Assembly: GCA_023398375.1 (NCBI GenBank)
Contig: JAEWSH010000072.1
Span: 229,015-293,014 of the forward strand
Direction: 5' to 3'
DNA length: 64,000 nt
Source: Bacillota bacterium
GTDB lineage: Bacteria; Bacillota; Clostridia; Lachnospirales; Lachnospiraceae
Shown here: one piece after another, positions 8,441-16,937 of the stretch
Position numbering within the stretch: the first letter of the stretch is position 1
How the letters are laid out: the number at the start of each line of letters is the position of its first letter
Translations under genes and position numbers: made by a program
Notes under the pieces: generated by a model
Seen by the model: only the letters and a program-made list of their open reading frames with translations
Told to the model about the DNA's origin: nothing
The model's database searches: none

Positions 8441-9253
8441 ATGGATATCAAATATTTTAAAAGTACGTTTCAATTTTCTGAAGAGACAAATGTTCCTTTA
8501 TACATACAATTAGCGTCATATCTTCGAATTCAGATTCAGACTGGTGTATTACAGCCGGGTGATTTGATGATTGCTGAAAACAGCATTTGTGACATCCTCC
8601 ATATAAGCAGAACCACAGTCCGCCAGGCAATGAATCAGCTGGAAGAAGAAGGACTTCTCGTTCGTTATCGTGGAAAAGGAACATTTATCGCGAATTCTAA
8701 AATAAAACGTAATATGAATCATCTATATAGCTTTACAGAAGACATGAAAGCAATTGGTGTTTCTCCAAGTTCTAAAATTATTAAATCCGAAGTTCTTACC
8801 AGCTGTCCTGACGATGTGGCAGAAATGTTAAGACTTCCGACTATGAAAACGCCGGTATTCTATCTGGAACGCCTGCGTCTGGTCAATGGAGAACCCATGC
8901 TATGGGAATGCACTTATCTTCCCTACTATCTGTGTAATAAAATTGAAACTTTTAATTTTGCAAAAAAATCTTTATACGAAATATTGAATGATACCTATCA
9001 CTTAATGATGTATCACGCTAAGGAATCTTTAGAGGCAATTATCTTATCCAAGAGAGAAGCTTCCTTATTGGAATGCGTTGAAAGAAGTGCAGGATACAAA
9101 ATTACAAGAATCTCTTATTTGGATTCCGGTTTTGCATTCGAATATACCACTTCTGTGACACGGTCAGATAAATGTAGTTTCCAGTTTGATTTATATAAAA
9201 ATTCTTCTTCCAAAAAGATGCCCTTGGAAATAAAACGGCATATGAGTATATAA
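8441..9253 (+). CDS. GntR-family (HutC/UTRA) transcriptional regulator
   Basis: 270 residues. The N-terminal winged helix (residues 15-85; LYIQLASYLRIQIQTGVLQP, then ISRTTVRQAMNQLEEEGLL and RGKGTFI) is followed by a UTRA ligand-binding domain (about 105-250; FYLERLRLVNGEPMLWECTY). UTRA domains sense small sugars, sugar phosphates or related metabolites. It is transcribed divergently from the deoC-GH1 operon across 199 bp containing two promoters, so it most likely controls that operon and itself. AGAGGG precedes the ATG. Confidence 0.9.
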   Translation: MDIKYFKSTFQFSEETNVPLYIQLASYLRIQIQTGVLQPGDLMIAENSICDILHISRTTVRQAMNQLEEEGLLVRYRGKGTFIANSKIKRNMNHLYSFTEDMKAIGVSPSSKIIKSEVLTSCPDDVAEMLRLPTMKTPVFYLERLRLVNGEPMLWECTYLPYYLCNKIETFNFAKKSLYEILNDTYHLMMYHAKESLEAIILSKREASLLECVERSAGYKITRISYLDSGFAFEYTTSVTRSDKCSFQFDLYKNSSSKKMPLEIKRHMSI

Positions 9254-9286
9254 TTTTAAACATCAATTGATATTTGTTTTCAATGA

Positions 9287-9326
9287 GAAAAGGACTGTTG
9301 CTGGTATCAGAAACAATCCTTTTTTC
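9287..9326. terminator. Bidirectional terminator between GntR and MCP-like genes
   Basis: AGGACTGTT (9291-9299) pairs with AACAATCCT (9312-9320) with one mismatch. Six T residues follow on the plus strand and a T-rich stretch on the minus strand. It closes the plus-strand GntR gene and the convergent MCP-like gene. Confidence 0.75.
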
Positions 9327-9330
9327 TTTA

Positions 9331-9368
9331 TTCATGACAAGTGAATCGGCTTGCCGATTCATCTTGTT
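9331..9368 (-). repeat. Short 3'-UTR repeat, copy 1
   Basis: On the minus strand this reads ATGAATCGGCAAGCCGATTC then ACTTGTCATGAA. The core forms a 9-bp perfect stem (TGAATCGGC pairing with GCCGATTCA). It lies between the stop of the minus-strand MCP-like gene and the terminator at 9287-9326. Related copies at 17871-17906 and 63213-63250 have the same gene-repeat-terminator order. Confidence 0.7.
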
Positions 9369-9393
9369 TATCCATAAAATTCGTTTTAATGAA

Positions 9394-10536
9394 CTATATG
9401 GAATTTGCAATATTAGCTAATTCTACAGACACTGCTTGTATTTCTTCAATGGTAGCTGTGATTTCTTCCGTCGCTGCAACTTGTTCCTGACTGGAAGAAA
9501 GAGAATGATGACTTTTCGTTTTCGATTCCTCTACTTGTGCTTTAATAGCATCAGTCAGTTTTTTAATAACAGGTACCGTATTTTTTGACTGGTCAGACAG
9601 TTTATTGATTTCACCAGCAACTACTCCAAAACCTCTGCCTACACTTCCAGCCCTTGCCGCTTCAATGGAGGCATTCAAGCCTAACATCTTTGTTGAACCT
9701 GCAATAGATTCTATTATTTTACTAACTTCAAAAATCTGATTTGCCATTTCATTGATTTCTTCAATCTCCTGATTCATCTCCATTTCATTTTCATGAATCA
9801 AAGTAGAAGCTTCTGCTAATTCCTGAATAGTCCTTGAGACCTCTGATAGTTGTCTTTCCAGATTCTGAGACATTTCCCTCAGACTCAATTCAGCTCTCTT
9901 CGGTCGAATAATATTGACAACACCCATGGCATCGTTGGTCAATGAATCATAATATGGCTGTATGCACACACGAACTGGAGGTCCATAAGTCAGCGAATCA
10001 TCATCGTATTGTAGTTTCTTTCCACTACTGATCACATCCATGATCTCTTTCTGCTGTGTAATATCAAAACCAGGTTCTACCACTGGGATATCATATTTTT
10101 CGCTCCTTTGTACCTGAATAATTTCTTTGGTATCTGTGAGCGAGATAAAAGCACCTTCCGGAAATAAATCAGTTATAATCGGTGCAATACAGGAAAAAGC
10201 ATCTTGCAATGGATGTATCTTTGGAATCACAGTAAGAAATGCACTGGTGCTCTCATTTGCATCATCTATTACAGGCATAATAGTGATATCTATATTTTTA
10301 CCGAGTTCTTCCTCATACTCAGTTACCGTTTGTACCTGTTTCTCTTTTATCGCTTTTTCAATGTTAAAAGCCAAACTGTTTCCTTCCTGAAAATTTTTTA
10401 ATGCCATATTCTTCGATGCCGTATTCCATGTTATGATGTTATCTTCAACCAGCACATACAGAACCCCTTTTTCATAGGTGGCAAGCTGTGCCTGTAAAAT
10501 AGATTTAACAGCTTCTATATCATTTGTACAAATCAT
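9394..10536 (-). CDS. Soluble methyl-accepting chemotaxis-like signalling protein
   Basis: 380 residues with no transmembrane helix. The N-terminal about 210 residues look like a sensory region, containing a possible PAS-like section with VCIQPYYDSLTNDAMGVV. A coiled coil follows, then a short MCP signalling domain with the hallmark GLNASIEAARAGSVGRGFGV (about residues 290-309). The protein ends soon after the tip, so the returning arm of the normal long hairpin is short. It begins 35 bp after the flavoprotein gene on the same strand, suggesting an operon. No che genes are in the window; it may signal to a distant CheA or act otherwise. Confidence 0.8.
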   Translation of the reverse strand: MICTNDIEAVKSILQAQLATYEKGVLYVLVEDNIITWNTASKNMALKNFQEGNSLAFNIEKAIKEKQVQTVTEYEEELGKNIDITIMPVIDDANESTSAFLTVIPKIHPLQDAFSCIAPIITDLFPEGAFISLTDTKEIIQVQRSEKYDIPVVEPGFDITQQKEIMDVISSGKKLQYDDDSLTYGPPVRVCIQPYYDSLTNDAMGVVNIIRPKRAELSLREMSQNLERQLSEVSRTIQELAEASTLIHENEMEMNQEIEEINEMANQIFEVSKIIESIAGSTKMLGLNASIEAARAGSVGRGFGVVAGEINKLSDQSKNTVPVIKKLTDAIKAQVEESKTKSHHSLSSSQEQVAATEEITATIEEIQAVSVELANIANSI

Positions 10537-10571
10537 TGTATAACGTTCCCCTTTTCTTTTTTAAATCTTAT

Positions 10572-12485
10572 TTATTTCATTACTCGAATAGCATGATAGC
10601 CTTCGTGAACTGCAGTAATAATTTTTCTTGGAGCTTCGGCATCTCCGACTACAGTAATATTATCTGTTTTCTGCTCTAAAACAGCTTCTAATTGATTATT
10701 GGCATGATATCCGGCAGCAATAATTACGGTATCGCAGGCAAGAATACATTCTTGTCCGTCTTTGCTGTATGCAATCGTTTCATCCGTAATTTTGTTTACT
10801 TTTGCATTTCCAATTATTTTAATGTCTCTTTCTTTTATCATAGCTCTTAAAGCCTGATCATTATTCAAGCAATGGTCTGCGATGACTAAAATATCGTCAA
10901 GCATCTCTATAATTGTTACTTCATCTGCCATTTCCTTCATATAAGCAGCTGTTTCACATCCAACCAGACCACCGCCTATTATCACTACTTTTTTCCCCGG
11001 TTTTTTCAGTCCGAGCAAATATTCATTTGCTGGTGATGCTTTTTCGATTCCGTCAATTGGGGGCATTACAGGTCTTGAGCCGGCTGCTAAAATAATCTTA
11101 TCAAATGTTTCAAAAACGGATTCTTCTGTAGCTTCTTTATTTAACCGGACAGTAATCCCTAATTTGATTACCTGACGCTCCATATAAGTAATCAGCTTTA
11201 ATACATCATGTTTAAAGGTCGGTAGCCCGGCAGCCCATAAATTACCACCCAGGCGCGAAGATTTCTCCCATAGTTCTACATCAAATCCGCGTTTTGCAGC
11301 AGTGATCGCTGCTGACATACCTCCAGGTCCTCCGCCGATTACTAATACAGACTTCTTGGTCCCGTCTGGAATTGGAAGTCCAAAAGTATCTTCTGCATAA
11401 CAAAGTGGATTCACTGCACAGTAATAATGTTTTCCGGAAAATCCAGCAAGAAGACATTCATTACATCCAATACATGGAATAATATCCATGGTATTTCCAG
11501 TTCTTACTTTATTAGCCCAGGCAGGATCTGCAAGCATTTGATGTGCTAATACAATATAATCGGTCTTTCCATCTGCGACTGCATTTTCTGCTTTTTCAGG
11601 ATCGAACATCTTTCCTTGTCCGAGTATCGGAAGCTGTACTTTTTTCTTTACGGCTTCTACAACATCCATCTGATGTGCCTCTTTTTCATATACGGTGGAA
11701 ATAGCTTTATACCATGCCTCATAGCATCCGACATCAACATGAAGTGCATCAATATTTGCTTCTTCCAGAATTTTAGCCATATCAAGCCCTTCTTCTAACT
11801 CACGCCCTCCTTCCACACGATGTACTGGTGTAAATTTTACAAGAATAGGAAACTTTGGACCAACGTGTTTACGAATCGATTCAATACATTCCAAAGTAAA
11901 TCTCATGCGATTTTTCAGATCTCCGCCATATTCATCAGTACGTGTATTCCATTGTCTGGAATGGAATTGATCCAGCAAATAGCCTCCGTAAGCATGTAGT
12001 TCTACGGCATCTGCGCCTGCCATTTTAGCAAGATTGGATGAGAATCCTACCTTTTCGACCAGATCTTTAATCTCTTCCGTTGTAAAAGGTTTGCACTTTA
12101 ATTCCGGAAACCAGAAGGCACCACATTCACTTGCTGAATAGGGAGGTGTGAATGGGTCAGTAAATTGTTGGCGTCCAAGGCCAGGCGAAATCTGCACACA
12201 CACTTTAGCGCCATAATGATGGCAGCGCTCAATTAACATATTGAGCCGTTCAACATGATGAAAATTACTAAGTTCAGTACACGGACGAGGTTCGTATTTG
12301 GTCGTTACAACGTTTGCACCCGTAATAATTAAACCTGCTCCGCCTTTTGCGCGTTCCTCAAAATAGCGAATTCCCTCGGTACAGTAGGACCCGTCCGCTT
12401 CTCCTGTCGTTCCCATCGGTCCCATAACGATTCGATTTTTCAATTTCATACTTCCAATTTTTGTTTTCTCAAATAATTTAATCAT
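10572..12485 (-). CDS. Old-yellow-enzyme-type FMN/Fe-S/FAD oxidoreductase
   Basis: 637 residues, three parts. Residues 1-335 are an FMN-binding TIM barrel (MIKLFEKTKIGSMKLKNRIV; ADAVELHAYGGYLLDQFHS). Residues about 340-365 hold a 4Fe-4S motif (CIGCNECLLAGF then a further Cys in YYCAVNP). The rest is an FAD/NAD(P) domain with two dinucleotide motifs (VLVIGGGPGGMSAA; VVIIGGGLVGCETAA). This is the layout of 2,4-dienoyl-CoA reductase, trimethylamine dehydrogenase and the bile-acid enzymes BaiCD/BaiH. It most likely reduces an enone or enoyl-type substrate, which cannot be named from sequence. AGGAGGG precedes the ATG; the promoter is covered by repeated palindromes. Confidence 0.9.
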   Translation of the reverse strand: MIKLFEKTKIGSMKLKNRIVMGPMGTTGEADGSYCTEGIRYFEERAKGGAGLIITGANVVTTKYEPRPCTELSNFHHVERLNMLIERCHHYGAKVCVQISPGLGRQQFTDPFTPPYSASECGAFWFPELKCKPFTTEEIKDLVEKVGFSSNLAKMAGADAVELHAYGGYLLDQFHSRQWNTRTDEYGGDLKNRMRFTLECIESIRKHVGPKFPILVKFTPVHRVEGGRELEEGLDMAKILEEANIDALHVDVGCYEAWYKAISTVYEKEAHQMDVVEAVKKKVQLPILGQGKMFDPEKAENAVADGKTDYIVLAHQMLADPAWANKVRTGNTMDIIPCIGCNECLLAGFSGKHYYCAVNPLCYAEDTFGLPIPDGTKKSVLVIGGGPGGMSAAITAAKRGFDVELWEKSSRLGGNLWAAGLPTFKHDVLKLITYMERQVIKLGITVRLNKEATEESVFETFDKIILAAGSRPVMPPIDGIEKASPANEYLLGLKKPGKKVVIIGGGLVGCETAAYMKEMADEVTIIEMLDDILVIADHCLNNDQALRAMIKERDIKIIGNAKVNKITDETIAYSKDGQECILACDTVIIAAGYHANNQLEAVLEQKTDNITVVGDAEAPRKIITAVHEGYHAIRVMK

Positions 12486-12498
12486 TGGTACCCTCCTA

Positions 12499-12600
12499 TA
12501 TATTACTATGGTTATATATTTATATTACTATGGTAATATAATAGTCTTTTATAAATTGACTGTCAATATAGATTTTGAGTATTAATTATGGTAATATTAC
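12499..12600. promoter_or_regulatory. Divergent promoters with three palindromic TetR-type operators
   Basis: For the flavoprotein gene: minus-strand TTGACA (12561-12566), 17-bp spacer, TATTAT (12538-12543). For the TetR gene: plus-strand TTGACT (12556-12561) and TATTAA (12580-12585). Near-palindromes TATATTACTATGGTAATATA (12521-12540) and TATATTACTATGGTTATATA (12499-12518) lie 22 bp apart just downstream of the flavoprotein -10. A third related site (12579-12600) covers the TetR -10. This supports repression of both genes by the TetR protein. Confidence 0.75.
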
Positions 12601-12635
12601 AAAATAAATGATTATTTTACTAAGCGGAGGAAATT

Positions 12636-13217
12636 ATGTCTACCAATTCAACGAAAGACTTTATTATCGAGAAAGCGAATCAATTATATAGAGAAAGAGG
12701 CTATCGAAATGTAACTGTTATAGATATTTGTGAAGCATGCAATATTTCGAAAACAACCTTTTATTATCATCTGACTTCAAAAGAGGATACCATATTAAAC
12801 TTTTATGATTCTCTCACTCATAATATCAGCCAACATCTTATATCAATTCTTTCAAAAGATAATTATTGGGAACAATTATTATCCTGTTTTGAATCACTTA
12901 TCAAAGAAGATAAAAAATATGGAACAGATTTTTTTAGTCAAATGTTAATTAGTAATTTAAAAAAAGACTATGGAAGTTATGAATTAAGATCAGAATTGAC
13001 CAATATAGCTGTGATGATAATTGAGAAGGGACAAGCTGCCGGACAAATAAGAAATAAAAGTGATGCAAAATCACTCTATATTGCTTCTGCTTATGCATTT
13101 TTAGGTTATGAAGTCACTTGGAGCATCAAAAAAGGAAACTTTGACTGGTTAGAAGAAACTCGTAGAGCTCTGGAAAATATATATGATGTAGCTCCCGAGT
13201 TTCGAAGAAATGAATAG
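12636..13217 (+). CDS. TetR/AcrR-family transcriptional regulator
   Basis: 193 residues. The N-terminal helix-turn-helix is typical (KANQLYRERGYRNVTVIDIC, then EACNISKTTFYYHLTSKEDT), followed by a helical ligand-binding part with no recognisable ligand signature. It is divergent from the flavoprotein-MCP operon, and three AT-rich palindromes lie in the shared promoter region, so local autoregulation and repression of the flavoprotein gene are the best inference. GGAGG precedes the ATG. Confidence 0.88.
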   Translation: MSTNSTKDFIIEKANQLYRERGYRNVTVIDICEACNISKTTFYYHLTSKEDTILNFYDSLTHNISQHLISILSKDNYWEQLLSCFESLIKEDKKYGTDFFSQMLISNLKKDYGSYELRSELTNIAVMIIEKGQAAGQIRNKSDAKSLYIASAYAFLGYEVTWSIKKGNFDWLEETRRALENIYDVAPEFRRNE

Positions 13218-13229
13218 ACTTTCATAGTA

Positions 13230-14252
13230 TTATGACATGACTTTCATTGTCGATTCGCGAACAATCAGCCGCGGCAATGTAGTATATGACTGTACCTGCA
13301 GCGAAGGATTTTTTATCTTGTGTAACAATGTCTTTCCGGCTTGCAGTCCCATATCATATACATCAATATCAACGACTGTCAGAGCCGGTTCGATCACTCT
13401 GGAAAAAGGAAAGTCATCAAAACTGACAATACCGATTTGATTTGGTATTATAATTCCCATTTCATTCAGTGCTTTCACAGCCCCCATAGCAATTACATTA
13501 TTCTCACAAACGATTGCATCTGGTAAAGAAACAGATTGAAACAGTTCTTTGGTCAGTTCATATCCGCTTTCTTTTGAATTATCTCCGTATTTAATAAATT
13601 CATTTTGCAATAGCAGACCAAAATCATGAATAGTGGAATGGAACCCCTTTAAACGATTGGTTGAAATCTCATCTTCTTTTGCTCCTCCTATAAAAGCAAT
13701 TTTGCGATACCCGTATTCTAATAAATGGTATGCAGCAAGCTGCCCTGATATACGGTTGTTAGTATCCACCCAGCAGGCTGCTGATTCAAATGCCGGTTTT
13801 CCGATAATTACATGGGGAAATTCATTTTTTACAAGTAACTGAACCATTTCTTTTGTGGTTGCAGAACCATGAATGACAATTCCATCCGCACTTTTATTGC
13901 CGTCCATGTTCTGTATGTATTCCTGAATTTCTCTCTCATTATGAAGACCGGTAAAATTAAGCCTGTATCCTTCTGATGCCAGAACCTGCTGCACACCACA
14001 CATAATTTCAAACATATGCGGATTATAAAATGCAACCTGCCGTTCCACTTTTGCTAAAAACACAATATTGTTTGTTTTCTGTCTTGCAAAATTTCTGGCA
14101 CGTTCATTCGGTTGATAATGTAGCTTTTCCATAACTTCCCTGACATGATTTTTTGTAGCATCCGATATCGTAGATCCATCATTTAACACCTTTGAAACAG
14201 TGGAGACCGATACCCCGGCTTCGTTTGCAACATCCTTAATCGTAATTCCCAT
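13230..14252 (-). CDS. LacI-family regulator of the maltodextrin locus
   Basis: 340 residues. The LacI helix-turn-helix (ITIKDVANEAGVSVSTVSKV) and hinge (YQPNERARNFA) are followed by a periplasmic-binding-protein-like sugar domain (about 60-335). It is the last gene of the minus-strand operon carrying the sugar ABC transporter and GH13 enzyme, so it is probably the maltodextrin-responsive repressor. A candidate operator with AGGAAA/TTTCCT symmetry lies before the binding-protein gene (19212-19229). Confidence 0.88.
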   Translation of the reverse strand: MGITIKDVANEAGVSVSTVSKVLNDGSTISDATKNHVREVMEKLHYQPNERARNFARQKTNNIVFLAKVERQVAFYNPHMFEIMCGVQQVLASEGYRLNFTGLHNEREIQEYIQNMDGNKSADGIVIHGSATTKEMVQLLVKNEFPHVIIGKPAFESAACWVDTNNRISGQLAAYHLLEYGYRKIAFIGGAKEDEISTNRLKGFHSTIHDFGLLLQNEFIKYGDNSKESGYELTKELFQSVSLPDAIVCENNVIAMGAVKALNEMGIIIPNQIGIVSFDDFPFSRVIEPALTVVDIDVYDMGLQAGKTLLHKIKNPSLQVQSYTTLPRLIVRESTMKVMS

Positions 14253-14274
14253 ATTTATCCCTCTATTCTATCAT

Positions 14275-16035
14275 TTAGAAAGAACTATCTGTTAACAAAA
14301 AGACAGCATATCCTCCGGGATTCATAACTTCCCCCTGTACATGACCGGATATTAAAATATCTTTGATATTTGATACGCATATTCTTTCGCTTACCGTTCC
14401 CTGGTTCACAACTACCAATATTTTTCCTTTTTCTCCTTCTCTTACAAAAGAAAATACATTGCTTTTTTCCCATTTTTTACAAGTTTTATAAGAAGACTTA
14501 TAATCCAGATATTTTTTTCGGATGGATATCACTTCTTTTACATACATTGTTAAAGAACTATGCTCCTGCCCCCAATTCATGGGGCTCCGATACTCATTTT
14601 CCTGGATTCCCATGATTCCGCATTCATCTCCATAAAAGAGACTGGGTACACCGGGAAACAGCATGAGCACCAAAAAGGCCTGTTTCCAACGCTGTATACT
14701 TCCTTTGCAAAGAGATAGGAATCTTGGTACATCATGAGAATCCAGAAGATTCAGCTGCCCATTGCTGACGTTTTTGGAATAGCGAAGCAGCATTTGATTC
14801 ATCCTTTGTGCAAAGAAATTTGCATCTATCCGGCCGAATGCAAAAAAATCTCTGCTGTGCTTTCTAAAGTCATAATTCATTGTGGAATCAAATGCATCTC
14901 CTTTCAGCCAGGTTTCGGAATTTTCCCATACTTCACCGATTAGTACGGTTTCATGGTCTACTGCTTTTACTGCATTTCGAAACACACGCCAAAAATTGTG
15001 GTCGATTTCGTTCGCAACATCAAGTCGCCATCCGTCTATTTTATATTCACGAATCCAATATTGTCCTACTCCTGCAAAATATTCCTGTACTTCTTTATTT
15101 GATGTATTTAATTTCGGCATTTTCATTTCATAAGCAAAGCATTGATAAGCTGGAGGTTCCTCATAGGAATTGGGACGTACGACTGGAAATGTCAATTCGT
15201 AAAACCAATCCTTATACTTAGAATCCTCGCCTTTTTGTACCACATCTGAGAACGCGAAAAAATACCAGCTGCAGTGATTGAAAACGCCGTCTATGATAAT
15301 GCGCATGTCTTTTTTATGTATTTCGTTTACAAGAGCTTTGAAATCATCATCTGTACCAAAACATGGGTCTATGTGATAATAGTCCAGTAAATCGTATTTA
15401 TGGTATTCCCCGGCTGTAAAAATAGGGTTAAGATAAATACAATCAAATCCTAAATTTTGAATATAATCCAGGTTCTCTATGATTCCTTGGATAGTTCCTC
15501 CCAGTCTGGAATGGCAAATATTACCATCCGGTAGTACTTTTTCTTTTCCATTTCCTAAAATCAATCTTTTACTATCTGCAAAACTGTCTGGAAATATATT
15601 ATAAACGACTGCGTTTTTAAACCATTCCGGTATATCCATGATTTCTTCACGAAGAATAAACGGATATTGATAATATTCACTTCTCCCTTCTATTAAGGAA
15701 CCTTCCACTTCAAAATCTGCCAGTTGATTGGTGAACTGGTCTGCATAATAGTAGTACCATTCTTCCCCCTTTTCCAACTTAAAATAGTAGCACACTCTGG
15801 AAAATGGAATTTCTAATGTAACTTCATAATAATCAAATAATTCGTCTACCGATTCAACCTGCATAGAAACAGCCTCAAATTTTACAGGGGTTTTAGGATA
15901 AGCACGGTCCCCGTAATACAAGGTACAGGCAGACAGATCTCCCTTCTGCGCTCTAAGCCTTATTGTTAGCACATTTATGCTGCTTGCAAATGCATACTGG
16001 GAAAGCGGTATATGTAAAATTGCACATTTATTCAT
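14275..16035 (-). CDS. GH13 alpha-amylase family enzyme (cyclomaltodextrinase/neopullulanase type)
   Basis: 586 residues without a signal peptide, hence cytoplasmic. An N-terminal beta domain (1-125, CBM34-like) is followed by the GH13 barrel. GH13 conserved regions are present: IIDGVFNHC, DGWRLDVANEID (catalytic Asp nucleophile), LIGEVWE (acid/base Glu) and LLDSHDVPR (third acidic residue). The N-terminal domain plus barrel is typical of enzymes that cleave maltodextrins or cyclodextrins after uptake. I place the start at the ATG at 16035, behind GAAAGGATG; an upstream extension has no site. It follows the permease genes in one operon. Confidence 0.9.
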   Translation of the reverse strand: MNKCAILHIPLSQYAFASSINVLTIRLRAQKGDLSACTLYYGDRAYPKTPVKFEAVSMQVESVDELFDYYEVTLEIPFSRVCYYFKLEKGEEWYYYYADQFTNQLADFEVEGSLIEGRSEYYQYPFILREEIMDIPEWFKNAVVYNIFPDSFADSKRLILGNGKEKVLPDGNICHSRLGGTIQGIIENLDYIQNLGFDCIYLNPIFTAGEYHKYDLLDYYHIDPCFGTDDDFKALVNEIHKKDMRIIIDGVFNHCSWYFFAFSDVVQKGEDSKYKDWFYELTFPVVRPNSYEEPPAYQCFAYEMKMPKLNTSNKEVQEYFAGVGQYWIREYKIDGWRLDVANEIDHNFWRVFRNAVKAVDHETVLIGEVWENSETWLKGDAFDSTMNYDFRKHSRDFFAFGRIDANFFAQRMNQMLLRYSKNVSNGQLNLLDSHDVPRFLSLCKGSIQRWKQAFLVLMLFPGVPSLFYGDECGIMGIQENEYRSPMNWGQEHSSLTMYVKEVISIRKKYLDYKSSYKTCKKWEKSNVFSFVREGEKGKILVVVNQGTVSERICVSNIKDILISGHVQGEVMNPGGYAVFLLTDSSF

Positions 16036-16091
16036 TTTTTCATCCTTTCGAACATGCCGCTCCATGCGGCACAAAAAATTCTTCTCACACT

Positions 16092-16937
16092 TTATCCTTT
16101 TACGCCTCCGGCTGTCAGACCGGAAATCATATATTTTTGAATGCAGAAAAATACAATCAATATTGGTATTGATATAATGATGGCTGCGGCTGAAAACAAA
16201 GGCCAGCTCCTGCTGTAATCATTAGCCTGTAACTGGTAAAGTCCTCCTGCCAACGTTAAGCTCTTTTCATCCAGCATAAAAGTTGTAGCAAACAGATATT
16301 CATTCCATACAAAAATGAGTACCATGACAGCAGTTACTATAATAGCCGGTCTTGCAAGCGGCAGTACGATTCTGCTTAAAAGCTGAAAGTTGCTTGCCCC
16401 GTCTATTTTGGCCGCCTCTTCAATTTCAATCGGAATCGAATCAAAATATCCTTTTATATTCCAAATACTGAAGATGCACATAGAGCCGGCATAGATCAGT
16501 ATTAATCCAATATCAGTATTTAAAAGATTCAAAATTTTAAACAGACGAAATATTGCGAACATGGATAATATTTGAGGGAAAGCATTTAATAGAAGCATTA
16601 ACTGTAAAACGCTTTTTCTGCCCTTAAAACGGAATCTGGACAGGGAATAAGCTGCTGTTATGGAGGTACTCATAGCTATTATCATGGTACCTGCACATAA
16701 AACGACTGAATTTTTGAACCAGACCAGAAATGGCTCTTCAAATAAAATGGTATAATAATTTGCCCAAGTAGGATTTTTCGGAAAGAAAGAAAAATCAGAT
16801 GAAACGCCTGTACCGCCACTGCTTAAAGAAAGCGTAAATGCATATAAAATAGGAATCAGTCCCAAAGAGCAAATGAGAATAAATACGATATGTAAAACAG
16901 TCAGCCCTAATGTTTTCCTTATAGTATAATTTTTCAT
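16092..16937 (-). CDS. Maltodextrin-type ABC transporter permease (MalG-like)
   Basis: 281 residues with six predicted membrane helices and the EAA loop (EEAAKIDGASNFQLLSRIVL, ending in PLARPA) that contacts the ATPase. It starts directly after the stop of the MalF-like gene (GTG TAA ATG). No ATPase gene is present in this locus, so the transporter probably uses a shared MsmX-type ATPase encoded elsewhere, as is common in Firmicutes. Confidence 0.92.
   Translation of the reverse strand: MKNYTIRKTLGLTVLHIVFILICSLGLIPILYAFTLSLSSGGTGVSSDFSFFPKNPTWANYYTILFEEPFLVWFKNSVVLCAGTMIIAMSTSITAAYSLSRFRFKGRKSVLQLMLLLNAFPQILSMFAIFRLFKILNLLNTDIGLILIYAGSMCIFSIWNIKGYFDSIPIEIEEAAKIDGASNFQLLSRIVLPLARPAIIVTAVMVLIFVWNEYLFATTFMLDEKSLTLAGGLYQLQANDYSRSWPLFSAAAIIISIPILIVFFCIQKYMISGLTAGGVKG

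Noticed and set aside
9102..9410. 102-codon minus-strand frame across the GntR end, terminator and repeat
   Set aside because: Antisense to the GntR gene and running through a terminator and the 3'-UTR repeat; no ribosome binding site. The repeat itself accounts for the NRQADSLVMNK stretch.
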